Made by a program: the position numbers and the translations under genes. The notes below the pieces were generated by a model that did no database searches, had not been told where the DNA came from, and was given only the letters and a program-made list of their open reading frames with translations. Shown here piece by piece: positions 36,901 through 44,517 of a stretch of 64,000 bases of DNA (the first letter of the stretch is position 1; the number at the start of each line of letters is the position of its first letter). This DNA comes from Hungatella effluvii (GTDB lineage: Bacteria > Bacillota > Clostridia > Lachnospirales > Lachnospiraceae). The stretch spans positions 186,001 through 250,000 of the forward strand of contig NZ_QJKD01000002.1 of NCBI RefSeq assembly GCF_003201875.1, given 5' to 3'.

Positions 36901-37189
36901 CGTAATCGGAAGAACAGATACCTTCTCATTGGCAGAGACCGGATCAGACCACGTAGTGATCGAGGCCGTGAAGCTGGCAGAGGACGGAAGCGGAGATGTG
37001 GTTTTACGGCTTTATGAATGCAAGAAACGGATGGATTCGGCAGCTGTAAAGATCAATCTTCCGGTGAAATCCGCATGGCTGTGCGATATGCTGGAGAATA
37101 AGGAAGAGGAAGCAGCTGTGACGGACGGCGTCATCAATCTGGACTTCAAGGCATTTGAGATAAAAACAGTGAGAATTGCTTTAAAATAA
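33941..37189 (+). CDS. GH38 alpha-mannosidase
   Basis: This 1082-residue cytoplasmic enzyme removes alpha-linked mannose, a retaining, metal-dependent reaction. The GH38 catalytic domain carries GNAHLDLAWLWP (metal ligands His267 and Asp269) and WLPDTFGYTAALPQIL (nucleophile Asp379). The HDILPGSSIHRVYEEAE segment near residue 610 is the metal-binding histidine region, and beta-sandwich domains follow to the C-terminus. There is no signal peptide. The length matches bacterial GH38 proteins of about 1000-1050 residues, with a Thr/Ala/Pro-rich insert near 705-725. It is the last gene of the epimerase/LacI operon. No mannoside importer is in this operon, so uptake must come from elsewhere. Confidence 0.95.
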   Translation: MGIMHSEYRDRINHWIRTLKEDFYTPAGTLDWEVFKTMEQLSFEEAGERTYERVEPGYTWGDTYEYAWFRTKLTLPEETAGKRIVLNLCPGGESTVFVNGSAFGTYRADWVKQPHHFLVDNTLTREAKPGDVFEICMETYAGHFYAEAQDSGCSTGPVLPGLYRDELAEGARRTLGEGTYGIWDEDAYQLFMDVETLSSLLKTLDEDSLRAARVAEALEQFTLLVDFEQEKEARSRDYRKARAMLEPVLSAVNGSTMPVFSAIGNAHLDLAWLWPMAETYRKTARTFAAQLRLMEEYKDYKFIQSQPACYEMCRKYYPELFEEIRKAVKNGQWIAEGAMWVEPDTNMAGGEALIRQLLYGKAYYKEMFDVDSKMLWLPDTFGYTAALPQILRKCGVDYLVTQKIFWSYNEGEQFPYHYFSWRGMDGSEIEAFLPTNYTYYTSPEEMNTVWKKRAQKRDLDTFLIPFGYGDGGGGPTRDHIEFIERQKDLEGGVRIEMENPVDYFERMESRGGPANTYVGELYFTAHRGTYTSQAAIKKWNRRAELTMRDLELWASAAASMAAGHGTESISGNNTENAAGSAYQYPAEQTERLWKETLLNQFHDILPGSSIHRVYEEAERSLGRVCKEAEKLCGEAVSSLIKEGDGITVFNSLSFPRICLIEVPEEYEKGCRTLEGEAVPVYTDGKTVTARVAVPPMGAVTVVPCENEETIPGAIKETAPAAVKGTGSVPAPSSTLAVVIPQGDGFVMENDRLRVTVASNAEITSYVLKESGREFARTPMNHFRLFKDVPRKFDAWDIDSNYAEQEIGGAFDVHVEIVCAAGARAALRAAGKIGSSSFSQDITLAVGESRLEFATEVDWRELHRLLKVSFPTVLYGEYGINEMQFGYVERPMHRSRAYDKDRFEVCNHRYSAVCDGGNGFAVLNDCKYGISMEDGALELTLLRAGACPDMRADNRIHTFTYGAAAWNGSIQESDVVRQGYEMNVTPLVVIGRTDTFSLAETGSDHVVIEAVKLAEDGSGDVVLRLYECKKRMDSAAVKINLPVKSAWLCDMLENKEEEAAVTDGVINLDFKAFEIKTVRIALK

Positions 37190-37208
37190 TGGAAACAGGA
37201 GGCATCTC

Positions 37209-38096
37209 ATGACGATTCAACAGCTCCAGTACGTATTGGAAATCAGCAGGACAGGTTCCGTATCGAAGGCGGCAAAGACGCTCTACCTTTCCCAGCCCAA
37301 CTTAAGTAACGCCATTAAGAACCTGGAAAATGAGCTTGGAATTACCATATTTGAACGGACACCCATGGGGATGCAGCTGACGGCCAGCGGGATGAAGCTG
37401 GCGAAAAAGGCCACCTCCATCATGGCGGATATTCAGGAGATTACCAGCGGGATAAGCCAGGAAGAGGACTGTCTGTTCCGGCTCGTATACCCCCGTTACG
37501 TGCCTGCCTTCGAGGCCTTCTGGGATTTGTGTACCGATTACCAGGAGATGGCTCATCTTCATTTTTCCTGTTATATCGGCGACGGGGAAAAACAGGTGGA
37601 GGCGCTCTACAGAAACCTCTGCGACCTGGTAATCTATCTTGAGACAGGATCATCCAGCTTTGCAAGGCTCTGTTCCGACCTCCACGTGAAATTTGTAAAG
37701 CTGAAGGATGTGTGCTTCTATGTGCAGCTGGCCGAAAACCATCCGCTGCTCCAGAAGCCGCATTTTGATATGGGAGAGCTGAAAAACTATCCCTATGTGG
37801 CGTTTTCGAATATCTATGAGAGAGATGCCAACTGGATGCCCTGGCAGGATATTGTTAATCCGAACCGGCTGATCTGCGTTCAGTCCACATCCTCCCGGGT
37901 ATCGCTGGTCTCCAATTCCCTGGCGTTCAGCATCGTGCTGCCCCATTCGGAGGAGTATAACCGCGCCCATCACGTAGTCAGCATACCCTTTGACAACCGC
38001 CAGCTGGAACTGGGATACCTCTATCCCATGGACCGTGGTTTGAGCGATTACGCCAAAGAGTATCTGGAGTATTTTAAGAAGAGAATCAATTTTTAA
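37209..38096 (+). CDS. LysR-family transcriptional regulator
   Basis: This 295-residue regulator has the N-terminal helix-turn-helix (MTIQQLQYVLEISRTGSVSK, then AAKTLYLSQPNLSNAIKNLE) and a LysR effector domain. ACAGGAGG precedes the ATG. It lies on the same strand just after the GH38 gene with only a 19-bp gap, so it may be read partly by that operon. A terminator follows it, and the M20 amidohydrolase/DUF5058 operon starts 200 bp further on. By position it could regulate that operon, but same-strand arrangement makes this less certain than a divergent one. Confidence 0.93.
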   Translation: MTIQQLQYVLEISRTGSVSKAAKTLYLSQPNLSNAIKNLENELGITIFERTPMGMQLTASGMKLAKKATSIMADIQEITSGISQEEDCLFRLVYPRYVPAFEAFWDLCTDYQEMAHLHFSCYIGDGEKQVEALYRNLCDLVIYLETGSSSFARLCSDLHVKFVKLKDVCFYVQLAENHPLLQKPHFDMGELKNYPYVAFSNIYERDANWMPWQDIVNPNRLICVQSTSSRVSLVSNSLAFSIVLPHSEEYNRAHHVVSIPFDNRQLELGYLYPMDRGLSDYAKEYLEYFKKRINF

Positions 38097-38100
38097 TTAT

Positions 38101-38139
38101 AAAAACGCTGTGCAGAGACTGTCTGCCGGCGTTTTTGTT
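38101..38139 (+). terminator. Terminator after the LysR gene
   Basis: AAAAACGC pairs with GCGTTTTT and the inner GCAGA with TCTGC. T-rich sequence follows the stem. Confidence 0.8.
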
Positions 38140-38295
38140 TTATAAAAAATCCAGCCTGTAATACAATGATTTTCAACATTATTCAATATCACCATATAGA
38201 TTGTTTATATATCTCCATAAATGAATCATATTTCCTCCTGAACCCGAGTATCTGATAATATTAACTATAACAAATGCACAGAAGGAGAGGGGAAA

Positions 38296-39729
38296 ATGGA
38301 AGAAAGACAATTAATTCATGACATCGTGGCAGAAAAGGCAGATATCATTGCCGGAATCAACCGGGCCGTGTGGGATTATGCGGAATTTGGTTATCAGGAA
38401 GATCAGAGTGCGGAGAAGATCAAGGCGGTTTTAAGACAGGAAGGCTTTGAGGTGGAAGAAGGGGTGGCGAAGATCCCTACCGCATTTGTGGGAAGATACG
38501 GAAGCGGTAAGCCTGTCATCGGAATTTTGGCCGAGTATGATGCTTTACCAGATTTAAGCCAGAAAGCCGGATGTGCGAAGCCATGTCCCATCGAAGGAAA
38601 AAAGTACGGACATGGATGCGGCCACAGCGCCCTGGGGGCAGGGGCCGCAGGGGCGGCGATTGCGGTGAAGGAGTATTTACAGAGGACCGGAGTGACGGGA
38701 ACCGTGGAATTATACGGATGTCCGGCCGAGGAGACTGGATTCGGCAAGGCATTTATGGTAAAGGAGCACTGTTTTGACGGCATCGACGCGGCGTTCAGTT
38801 GGCATCCGATGGACGGCAACATGTCCATGTCGGTGAGAACGGTAGCCTATTATAAGGTCCGGTTCGATTTTAAAGGGACGACCGCCCACGCGGGAGCAGC
38901 TCCGGAGCTGGGGCGCAGCGCACTGGATGCCTGTGAGCTGATGAATGTGGGCGTGAATTACCTGCGGGAACACATTATTTCCGATGCCCGTGTGCACTAT
39001 GCGTATTTAGACTGCGGCGGAGAGGCCCCCAACATTGTACCGGATCACGCCTCGCTTCTTTACTTTATCCGTGCTCCAAAGCTCGTTCAGAGCGGAGAGA
39101 TCCTGGAGCGCATGAGAAAGATCGCGGAAGGCGCCGCGCTGATGACAGAGACGAAGGTAAGCATCAAGGTCCTGGGCGGCTTAAGCGACACCATTCCCAA
39201 TCCGACGCTTTCCATGCTTTTATCCGATGCGTACTTAGAAACCGGCGCCCCGGATTTTGGGGAAGAGGAATTCGCCATTGCGAGAGACTTCCTGGCCGCC
39301 ATGCCGCAGGAACAGAGAGAGCGGGTGGTGAAAAACGGAGCAAAGCAGAACGGAATCAGCGAGGAAGAATTTGCGCAGCGTCCTCTCAATACTTTTATTA
39401 TGCCTTATACGCCTGCCATGAGAGACAAAGTGATGACCGGCTCCAGTGACGTGGGAGACGTGAGCTATCAGGTGCCGACCGCTCAGATCACGGCGGCGAC
39501 GGGAATCCCGGAGACTGGCGCGCATACGTGGCAGATGACGGCGCAGGTGGGAACCTCCATCGGTGACAAGGCCAGCCAGGCGGTAGCGCGTGCGATTGCC
39601 CTGGCCTGTGCGAAGATCTATGGAAATCCGGAGATCCTTGATACCGCAAAGAAGGAACTGGAGGAGGAAACCGGCGGCGTATACCTTTCACCGATTCCCG
39701 AAGGAGTCCAGCCAGGAGAGATTTCCTAA
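38296..39729 (+). CDS. M20 family amidohydrolase, AbgB-like
   Basis: This 477-residue metallo-hydrolase has the M20 core split by a dimerisation domain. The metal-binding YGHGCGHSALGAG lies near residues 108-120 and the acidic PAEETGFGKAFM near 141-152. The lid-domain region GTTAHAGAAPELGRSALDA follows. Length and motif contexts match AbgB, the p-aminobenzoyl-glutamate hydrolase subunit (about 480 residues), but no AbgA partner is present. Related proteins hydrolyse N-acyl amino acids or carboxylated amides. GAAGGAG precedes the ATG. Two membrane proteins follow in the same operon, which suggests import of an amide-linked amino-acid derivative and cytoplasmic cleavage. Confidence 0.92.
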   Translation: MEERQLIHDIVAEKADIIAGINRAVWDYAEFGYQEDQSAEKIKAVLRQEGFEVEEGVAKIPTAFVGRYGSGKPVIGILAEYDALPDLSQKAGCAKPCPIEGKKYGHGCGHSALGAGAAGAAIAVKEYLQRTGVTGTVELYGCPAEETGFGKAFMVKEHCFDGIDAAFSWHPMDGNMSMSVRTVAYYKVRFDFKGTTAHAGAAPELGRSALDACELMNVGVNYLREHIISDARVHYAYLDCGGEAPNIVPDHASLLYFIRAPKLVQSGEILERMRKIAEGAALMTETKVSIKVLGGLSDTIPNPTLSMLLSDAYLETGAPDFGEEEFAIARDFLAAMPQEQRERVVKNGAKQNGISEEEFAQRPLNTFIMPYTPAMRDKVMTGSSDVGDVSYQVPTAQITAATGIPETGAHTWQMTAQVGTSIGDKASQAVARAIALACAKIYGNPEILDTAKKELEEETGGVYLSPIPEGVQPGEIS

Positions 39730-39788
39730 CCAGGAGAGAGTTCCTGACCGGGTGATGATCCCTACCATATAAAAAGGAGAAAAGAATC

Positions 39789-40508
39789 ATGACATTTAAC
39801 GAAATAATGAACAGTCCGCTTCTCTACGCGTTAGTCGGGGCGGGAATCGTATATATCCTGATATTCTGCATAATTACACTGAGAAAAGCATACCGTCACG
39901 GTCTGGAAATCGGCCTGACAAAAGAGAAACTGAAGACGGCTATTACCTCATCGGCCATCTATTCCATCGTCCCCTCCATTTCCATCGTCATCGGTCTGTT
40001 CAGTCTGGCGGCTGTTCTGGGGGTCCCGTGGTCATGGTTCCGCTTATCCGTGGTGGGCTCCGTTACGTATGAACTGATGGCGGCCGATATGGTAGCCACG
40101 GGAGCCGGCTATGAATCCATTGCTGCGCTTAACGCGGCGGGAGATGCCTCCATCGTCGGTACCGTCATGTTTGTTATGAGTATCTGTATTCTGGGTGGTA
40201 TTGTCGGCGTCCTGATCTTTGGAAAACGGGTGCAGACCAGTCTGCAGAAGGCGAAAAACACACATGGAGCGATGGGCGCTCTCCTGACAGGCGTGCTGTC
40301 CCTGGCTATCATCGAAGCATTCCTTCCGATTCAGATCATGAAGGGACCGGTCTATCTGGCGGTAGTCGTCACCTCCTGCGTGATCGTCATGATACATATG
40401 GCTGTTATTAAGAAATTTAAGATTCTCTGGCTGCGAAATTTCGTCATGGCAGATACGCTTTTGCTGGGCATGGCATCGTCCCTTTTGTGGGTCAGGATAC
40501 TTGGTTAA
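39789..40508 (+). CDS. DUF5058 family membrane protein
   Basis: This 239-residue integral membrane protein belongs to DUF5058. It has about six predicted helices and the conserved region SSAIYSIVPSISIVIGLFSL followed by LGVPWSWFRLSVVGS and a YELMAADM segment. The last part resembles a membrane-embedded polar motif. AAAAAGGAG lies before the ATG. It sits between the M20 amidohydrolase and a second, different membrane protein, with 27 bp to the latter. The family has no experimental function known to me; a transporter subunit is the simplest inference, because the pair has no ATPase and no binding protein. Confidence 0.85.
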   Translation: MTFNEIMNSPLLYALVGAGIVYILIFCIITLRKAYRHGLEIGLTKEKLKTAITSSAIYSIVPSISIVIGLFSLAAVLGVPWSWFRLSVVGSVTYELMAADMVATGAGYESIAALNAAGDASIVGTVMFVMSICILGGIVGVLIFGKRVQTSLQKAKNTHGAMGALLTGVLSLAIIEAFLPIQIMKGPVYLAVVVTSCVIVMIHMAVIKKFKILWLRNFVMADTLLLGMASSLLWVRILG

Positions 40509-40535
40509 TGGGGAAAAGGAAAGGAAGGTATTATC

Positions 40536-41258
40536 ATGGATAAAAATTACGAGACAAGCATCCACCGGACCGGGCGCATCGGCGTTATCATAGCAATCGG
40601 ATTTATGATGGGAATTCCTGCGGTCATATCCACGGTCTACGGCGTATGGCCGGAGAGCATCGGACAGATATTTGCAGTGGGAGGCGGACTGCTGGCGGTC
40701 TTTCTGCCCACAAACATTGCAGAGGTACTAAGCTACACGCCGATCCTGGGCTCCTCCGCGTACTTAACCTTTTTAACCGGTAATGTCATGAACTTAAAGA
40801 TACCGGTGGTCATCAACGCCCAGGTGCTCACAGACACCTCGCAGGGCACAGATGAGGGAGACACGATTGCGACGATCGGCGTCGCGGTTTCCTCCATTGT
40901 TACCACACTGATTATTGTGCTGGGAGTTATTCTTCTGGTACCGCTCCGCCCGCTGCTTACGAGTCCGGCGGTTCAGACGGCGACTCAGTACCTGCTTCCT
41001 GCGCTGTTCGGCGGAATTCTTTTAAGCTTTGTCAATGACGACTGCGGAGAATACGAGGCAAAGGGAAAATCACTCACCATGATCTTTCCGCTGATTCTGG
41101 TGTTTGTTATCAATGCATTTTACCCGCTGGGGGGCAAAGAGGGATTCGTAGTGCTTTTGTGTATGGGTGTCACGGTTGTCTGTGCCATGGTGATGTATAA
41201 GACAGGGATCATCAAAATGACGCTGAAGAGCGAGTTAAAGGCCAGAAAGAAAAATTAA
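40536..41258 (+). CDS. Uncharacterised membrane protein, partner of DUF5058
   Basis: This 240-residue protein has about six to seven predicted membrane helices and a short cytoplasmic basic tail (SELKARKKN). I do not recognise a named family. Polar residues suited to transport occur in FLPTNIAEVLSY, GNVMNLKIPVVINAQVLTD, and GGILLSFVNDDCGEYEAKG, the last with a cluster of acidic residues. AAAGGAAGG precedes the ATG. Gene order, nearly equal size and tight spacing with the DUF5058 protein suggest a heterodimeric membrane complex that serves the M20 amidohydrolase. A terminator follows. Confidence 0.75.
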   Translation: MDKNYETSIHRTGRIGVIIAIGFMMGIPAVISTVYGVWPESIGQIFAVGGGLLAVFLPTNIAEVLSYTPILGSSAYLTFLTGNVMNLKIPVVINAQVLTDTSQGTDEGDTIATIGVAVSSIVTTLIIVLGVILLVPLRPLLTSPAVQTATQYLLPALFGGILLSFVNDDCGEYEAKGKSLTMIFPLILVFVINAFYPLGGKEGFVVLLCMGVTVVCAMVMYKTGIIKMTLKSELKARKKN

Positions 41259-41291
41259 TGGGAATGCAGGGAGATGAATAATACCCTGATT

Positions 41292-41342
41292 AAAAAAGAT
41301 GAACGTCCACTCATTCAATTGAGCGGGTATTCATCTTTTTTG
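41292..41342 (+). terminator. Terminator of the M20/DUF5058 operon
   Basis: AAAAAAGATGAA pairs with TTCATCTTTTTT and the inner CTCA with TGAG around TTCAAT. It is followed by more T residues. Confidence 0.88.
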
Positions 41343-41429
41343 TCTATATTGTACAATTATTGCGCTGTTATCGTATATCCTTCACATAGACATCATATCT
41401 TCTGCGTGTTATGATAGGCTTAAATAAAA

Positions 41430-41460
41430 GGTAATACCTATTACCCATTACCTAATACTA
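41430..41460. promoter_or_regulatory. Candidate operator before the deaminase/permease operon
   Basis: GGTAATA-cc-TATTACC (41430-41445) is a 7-bp-arm palindrome, followed by a further CATTACCTAATA. It sits 20-50 bp before the deaminase start. The GntR/UTRA regulator at 43321 is the natural candidate to bind it; this is inference from position. Confidence 0.5.
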
Positions 41461-41479
41461 TTAAACAGGAGGATTCTAT

Positions 41480-41962
41480 ATGAGTTACCAGAGCCATGAA
41501 TACTATTTAAGACGTGCAATTGAGATATCCAAGGAGGCCCGTGCTGCGGGCAACACACCCTTCGGAGCGCTTTTAGTGAACAAGGACGGAGACATTGTGA
41601 TGGAGCAGGGGAATATCGAGATCACAGACAAAATCTGTACAGGTCATGCGGAAGCAACTCTGGCAGCGCGTGCATCCCATGAATTTACAAAGGATTTTCT
41701 CTGGGACTGCACCTTATATACCACAGCGGAACCATGCGCAATGTGTGCCGGCGCCATCTACTGGGCCAATATCGGCCGCGTAGTTTATGGCATGACCGAG
41801 CGCCGTTTGCTGGAGCTGACTGGCAGCAATGAGCAGAATCCCACCTTTGACCTTCCCTGCCGTGAAGTATTTTCCCGGGGACAAAAGGCAATTGAGGTGG
41901 TGGGACCTGTTCCGGAAGTGGAAGTAGATGCAGCCAAAGTTCATGAAGGCTATTGGGACTAG
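41480..41962 (+). CDS. Nucleobase/nucleoside deaminase (cytidine-deaminase superfamily)
   Basis: This 160-residue zinc hydrolase has the signature HAE at residues 56-58 and PCAMC at 85-89, together the zinc ligands and proton-shuttling glutamate of the TadA/guanine-deaminase branch. Its start (YYLRRAIEISKEARAAGNTPFGALLV) and C-terminus resemble guanine deaminases rather than tRNA-specific TadA. ACAGGAGG lies before the ATG. It overlaps no neighbour but is 14 bp from an NCS2 purine/pyrimidine permease, and a GntR regulator follows. Together they form a small nucleobase-scavenging module, most likely deaminating guanine or a related purine. Confidence 0.88.
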   Translation: MSYQSHEYYLRRAIEISKEARAAGNTPFGALLVNKDGDIVMEQGNIEITDKICTGHAEATLAARASHEFTKDFLWDCTLYTTAEPCAMCAGAIYWANIGRVVYGMTERRLLELTGSNEQNPTFDLPCREVFSRGQKAIEVVGPVPEVEVDAAKVHEGYWD

Positions 41963-41976
41963 CAGGAGGACCTGAT

Positions 41977-43269
41977 ATGGATATGTTTTCTGAGAAAATA
42001 AGCCCTGGCAAGAACCTGTTGGTAGGCTTCCAGCATGTGTTAGCCATGTGCCCCGGAACCATTGCGGTTCCTCTTATCATGGGCGGCGCCATGGGGCTGG
42101 ATGCCAGGACCACTGCGTTTCTGGTATCAGCCAACCTTTTTACCAGCGGAATCGCTATTCTGATACAGGTATTTGGTTTGAGCAAATACATAGGCTCCAG
42201 ATATCCTATCATTCTGGGCTCCTCCTTTGCACCTCTGGCTCCCATGATCATGATTGGCAATACTTACGGCCTTCCCACCCTGTTCGGAGCCATTATGGTA
42301 TCCGGTGTCCTGATCTTTCTTCTATCCTTTTTCCTGGATAAGATTCTTATGCTGTTTCCGCCGGTGGTCGTTGGTACTTTCGTTACACTGATCGGCGTCA
42401 GCCTGGCCCCTACGGCTATCCAGGATCTGGCCGGAGGAGCCGGCAGCAGTACGTATGGATCGGTACAGAATCTTCTGCTGGGATTTGGCGTTTTAATCTT
42501 TATCATCCTGGTGGAGAAGTTCGGGAAAGGAATCTGGCGGGCCATGTCTCTTCTGCTGGGGATTATCGGCGGAACTGTGGTCGGGGCTTTCCTGGGAATG
42601 GTGGATATAACACCAATTCAGGAGGCAAGTGCATTCCGGCTGGTGACACCCTTTTACTTTGGTGCACCGCAGTTTGAGGCGGGTTCCATATTGATTATGA
42701 CCATTTTCTGTATTATAAATATGATTCAGTGCATTGGCGTCTTCTCTGTTTTGGATGAGATTGCCGGAACGCATACAGACAATGCCACTAAGATTAAAGG
42801 CATCAAGGCGCAGGCGGTTTCGCAGGTTATTACAGGAGCCTTTAACTCCGTCCCCTCCACCATGTTCAATGAAAATGTCAGCCTGATCGACCTCACAAAA
42901 ATAAAAAGCCGCTCAGTAATTGCAACAGCCGGAGTGATGATGCTTCTTCTTGGCATATTCCCCAAGGTATCTGCGGTGATAACGGTTGTTCCAAAGGCAG
43001 TTCTGGGAGGAGCCACCCTGGCTCTGTTTGGCGTCATTACTTCGTCAGGCATCTCCATACTGTCCAAGCTGAATTTCTTTGAAAACAATAATTTCACGAT
43101 TGTAGGAACCAGTATTGCCATCGGCGTTGGTGCTACCTTCACCTCAGATATTTTTGCAGGTCTTCCCTCCACACTCAGCATGATTTGCAGCAATGGTCTT
43201 TTTATGGTAAGCGCCAGTGCCATTCTTCTAAATCTTCTTTTAAATGGAAGCAAGGGTTTGAAGCGTTGA
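41977..43269 (+). CDS. NCS2-family nucleobase (uracil-xanthine type) permease
   Basis: This 430-residue polytopic membrane protein of the NCS2/UraA family imports purines or pyrimidines with protons. It begins GKNLLVGFQHVLAMCPGTIAVP, the highly typical first helix with QH. Its substrate-binding helix includes EIAGTHTDNATKIKGIKAQA, and FNSVPSTMFNENVSLI is the equivalent of the family's NGxxxTxxxxN motif, here changed to N-S-V-P-S-T-M-F-N-E-N. The ATG at 41977 has AGGAGG 7 bp upstream. The gene follows the deaminase by 14 bp. The substrate is probably a purine by neighbourhood. Confidence 0.93.
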   Translation: MDMFSEKISPGKNLLVGFQHVLAMCPGTIAVPLIMGGAMGLDARTTAFLVSANLFTSGIAILIQVFGLSKYIGSRYPIILGSSFAPLAPMIMIGNTYGLPTLFGAIMVSGVLIFLLSFFLDKILMLFPPVVVGTFVTLIGVSLAPTAIQDLAGGAGSSTYGSVQNLLLGFGVLIFIILVEKFGKGIWRAMSLLLGIIGGTVVGAFLGMVDITPIQEASAFRLVTPFYFGAPQFEAGSILIMTIFCIINMIQCIGVFSVLDEIAGTHTDNATKIKGIKAQAVSQVITGAFNSVPSTMFNENVSLIDLTKIKSRSVIATAGVMMLLLGIFPKVSAVITVVPKAVLGGATLALFGVITSSGISILSKLNFFENNNFTIVGTSIAIGVGATFTSDIFAGLPSTLSMICSNGLFMVSASAILLNLLLNGSKGLKR

Positions 43270-43274
43270 CAAAG

Positions 43275-43315
43275 AGCCTCCCACCAACTATGATTAAAGA
43301 AAAAGGCAGGAGGCT
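43275..43315 (+). promoter_or_regulatory. Hairpin that pairs the ribosome site of the GntR gene
   Basis: AGCCTCC (43275-43281) is complementary to GGAGGCT (43309-43315). The latter contains the AGGAGG ribosome site of the GntR gene that starts at 43321. Folding would hide the ribosome site. There is no T-tract, so it is not a terminator. Confidence 0.5.
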
Positions 43316-43320
43316 ATCAC

Positions 43321-44088
43321 ATGGAGTACCAGAAGCTGAACACACTGACACTTTCCGAGCAGGCAAAGCGTGAAATACATAAATATATCAAGAACATGGA
43401 TTTAACCCGTAATAATAAGCTTCCCAGAGAAGAGGTGATGGCTGAGCTGATCGGTGTCAGCCGCATCACCATACGACAGGCGTTCAATGACCTGGCTTCA
43501 GAGGGCATTATCTTTCGCCGCCAGGGAAAAGGCACCTTTGTAAACGTAGATTCTCTCAATATTAAGGTTAAATTTAATCCTTGTATGGAATTTACTCAAA
43601 TGATTGAGAACAGTGGATATACACCTTCTGTCAGGCTGCTGAACATTCAGAAAATCGACCGGGATGAAGCCATCTGCCAGCAGCTGCAGATGGAGAGCGG
43701 TGAACAGCTCGTAGTAGCGGAGAAGATGTTTCTGGCCGATGATACGGTATGTGCTTTCTGCCGTGATTATTTTAGTTTATCTCTTATCGGAGGGGAAGAG
43801 GCATTTCGTGAATTCAGCAAATATGAGAATTCCATTTTTCAATACATCTACAATCTTTCCGGTGAAAAAATCGAATGGGACAAAGTGGAGATCGATACTA
43901 TTCTGACGACAGAGATCGAAGGGCTGGACCAATATGCAGATATGAATCAGCTGGGGTGTAAACCCTTTTTATACTTGAAAGGAATAAACTACAGTTCATC
44001 GGATCGGCCTCTGATTCATGCAAATGAGTATATAAACACGGCCATTATAAAGTTTAATATGATACGGCAGAAAAATATACGGTACTAA
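43321..44088 (+). CDS. GntR-family regulator, HutC/UTRA type
   Basis: This 255-residue regulator has an N-terminal GntR winged helix-turn-helix (LPREEVMAELIGVSRITIRQ, then AFNDLASEGIIFRRQGKGTF) and a C-terminal UTRA effector domain (about residues 85-250). It is the last gene of the deaminase/permease module and is followed by a strong terminator. Candidate operators are the palindromes before the deaminase gene. Its ribosome site can pair with sequence 28 bp upstream, so its translation may be low or controlled. The effector is probably a nucleobase. Confidence 0.93.
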   Translation: MEYQKLNTLTLSEQAKREIHKYIKNMDLTRNNKLPREEVMAELIGVSRITIRQAFNDLASEGIIFRRQGKGTFVNVDSLNIKVKFNPCMEFTQMIENSGYTPSVRLLNIQKIDRDEAICQQLQMESGEQLVVAEKMFLADDTVCAFCRDYFSLSLIGGEEAFREFSKYENSIFQYIYNLSGEKIEWDKVEIDTILTTEIEGLDQYADMNQLGCKPFLYLKGINYSSSDRPLIHANEYINTAIIKFNMIRQKNIRY

Positions 44089-44135
44089 AAAAGAGGAATT
44101 TCAACTCAATGAAATGAGCTGAAATTCCTCTTTTC
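44089..44135. terminator. Terminator between convergent GntR and DUF1622 genes
   Basis: AAAAGAGGAATTTCA pairs with TGAAATTCCTCTTTT and the inner CTCA with TGAG. It starts right after the GntR stop and ends before the convergent DUF1622 gene. It can serve both sides. Confidence 0.9.
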
Positions 44136-44145
44136 TATACCATAT

Positions 44146-44466
44146 TTACTCAGATTCCCGTTCCACCTTGATCTCCCAATGGATCAGGAATGTCAGCGCC
44201 GCCCTTAGGGCGATAATCGCGGCCACCACGGCCACTTCCGACAACTGGCGTACCACCACGGTACGCAGGATCTCGCTTCCCAGTTTGAATTCCAGCCCCA
44301 GAGCCATGCCCTGGGCCAGATTCAGACGGATTGAGGGGTTCCGTTTCACGTAATCATAAATCCCGCGGAGCCCTGCCGCGATGATGACCAGAACTCCCAT
44401 AAATTCGAACAGGAGAATGGTGATATCGACCACCTGCTGTAAAATTGTTTCTAATGCGTTTACCAC
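44146..44466 (-). CDS. DUF1622 family membrane protein
   Basis: This 106-residue protein of the DUF1622 family has two to three predicted helices (about residues 13-33, 52-70 and 78-98) and the conserved RLNLAQGMALGLEFKLGSEILRT region, split here by family variation. A GTG start at 44466 is supported by CAGGAGG 7 bp upstream. It lies downstream of potD on the same strand with a 51-bp gap, so it may be read by the polyamine operon. The family function is not known; a role in membrane transport or ion handling would be a guess. Confidence 0.85.
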   Translation of the reverse strand: MVNALETILQQVVDITILLFEFMGVLVIIAAGLRGIYDYVKRNPSIRLNLAQGMALGLEFKLGSEILRTVVVRQLSEVAVVAAIIALRAALTFLIHWEIKVERESE

Positions 44467-44517
44467 GATGCGTCCTCCTGACTGCGGCGGGTACTGTCAT
44501 GCGTAAGCGATGCAGCC

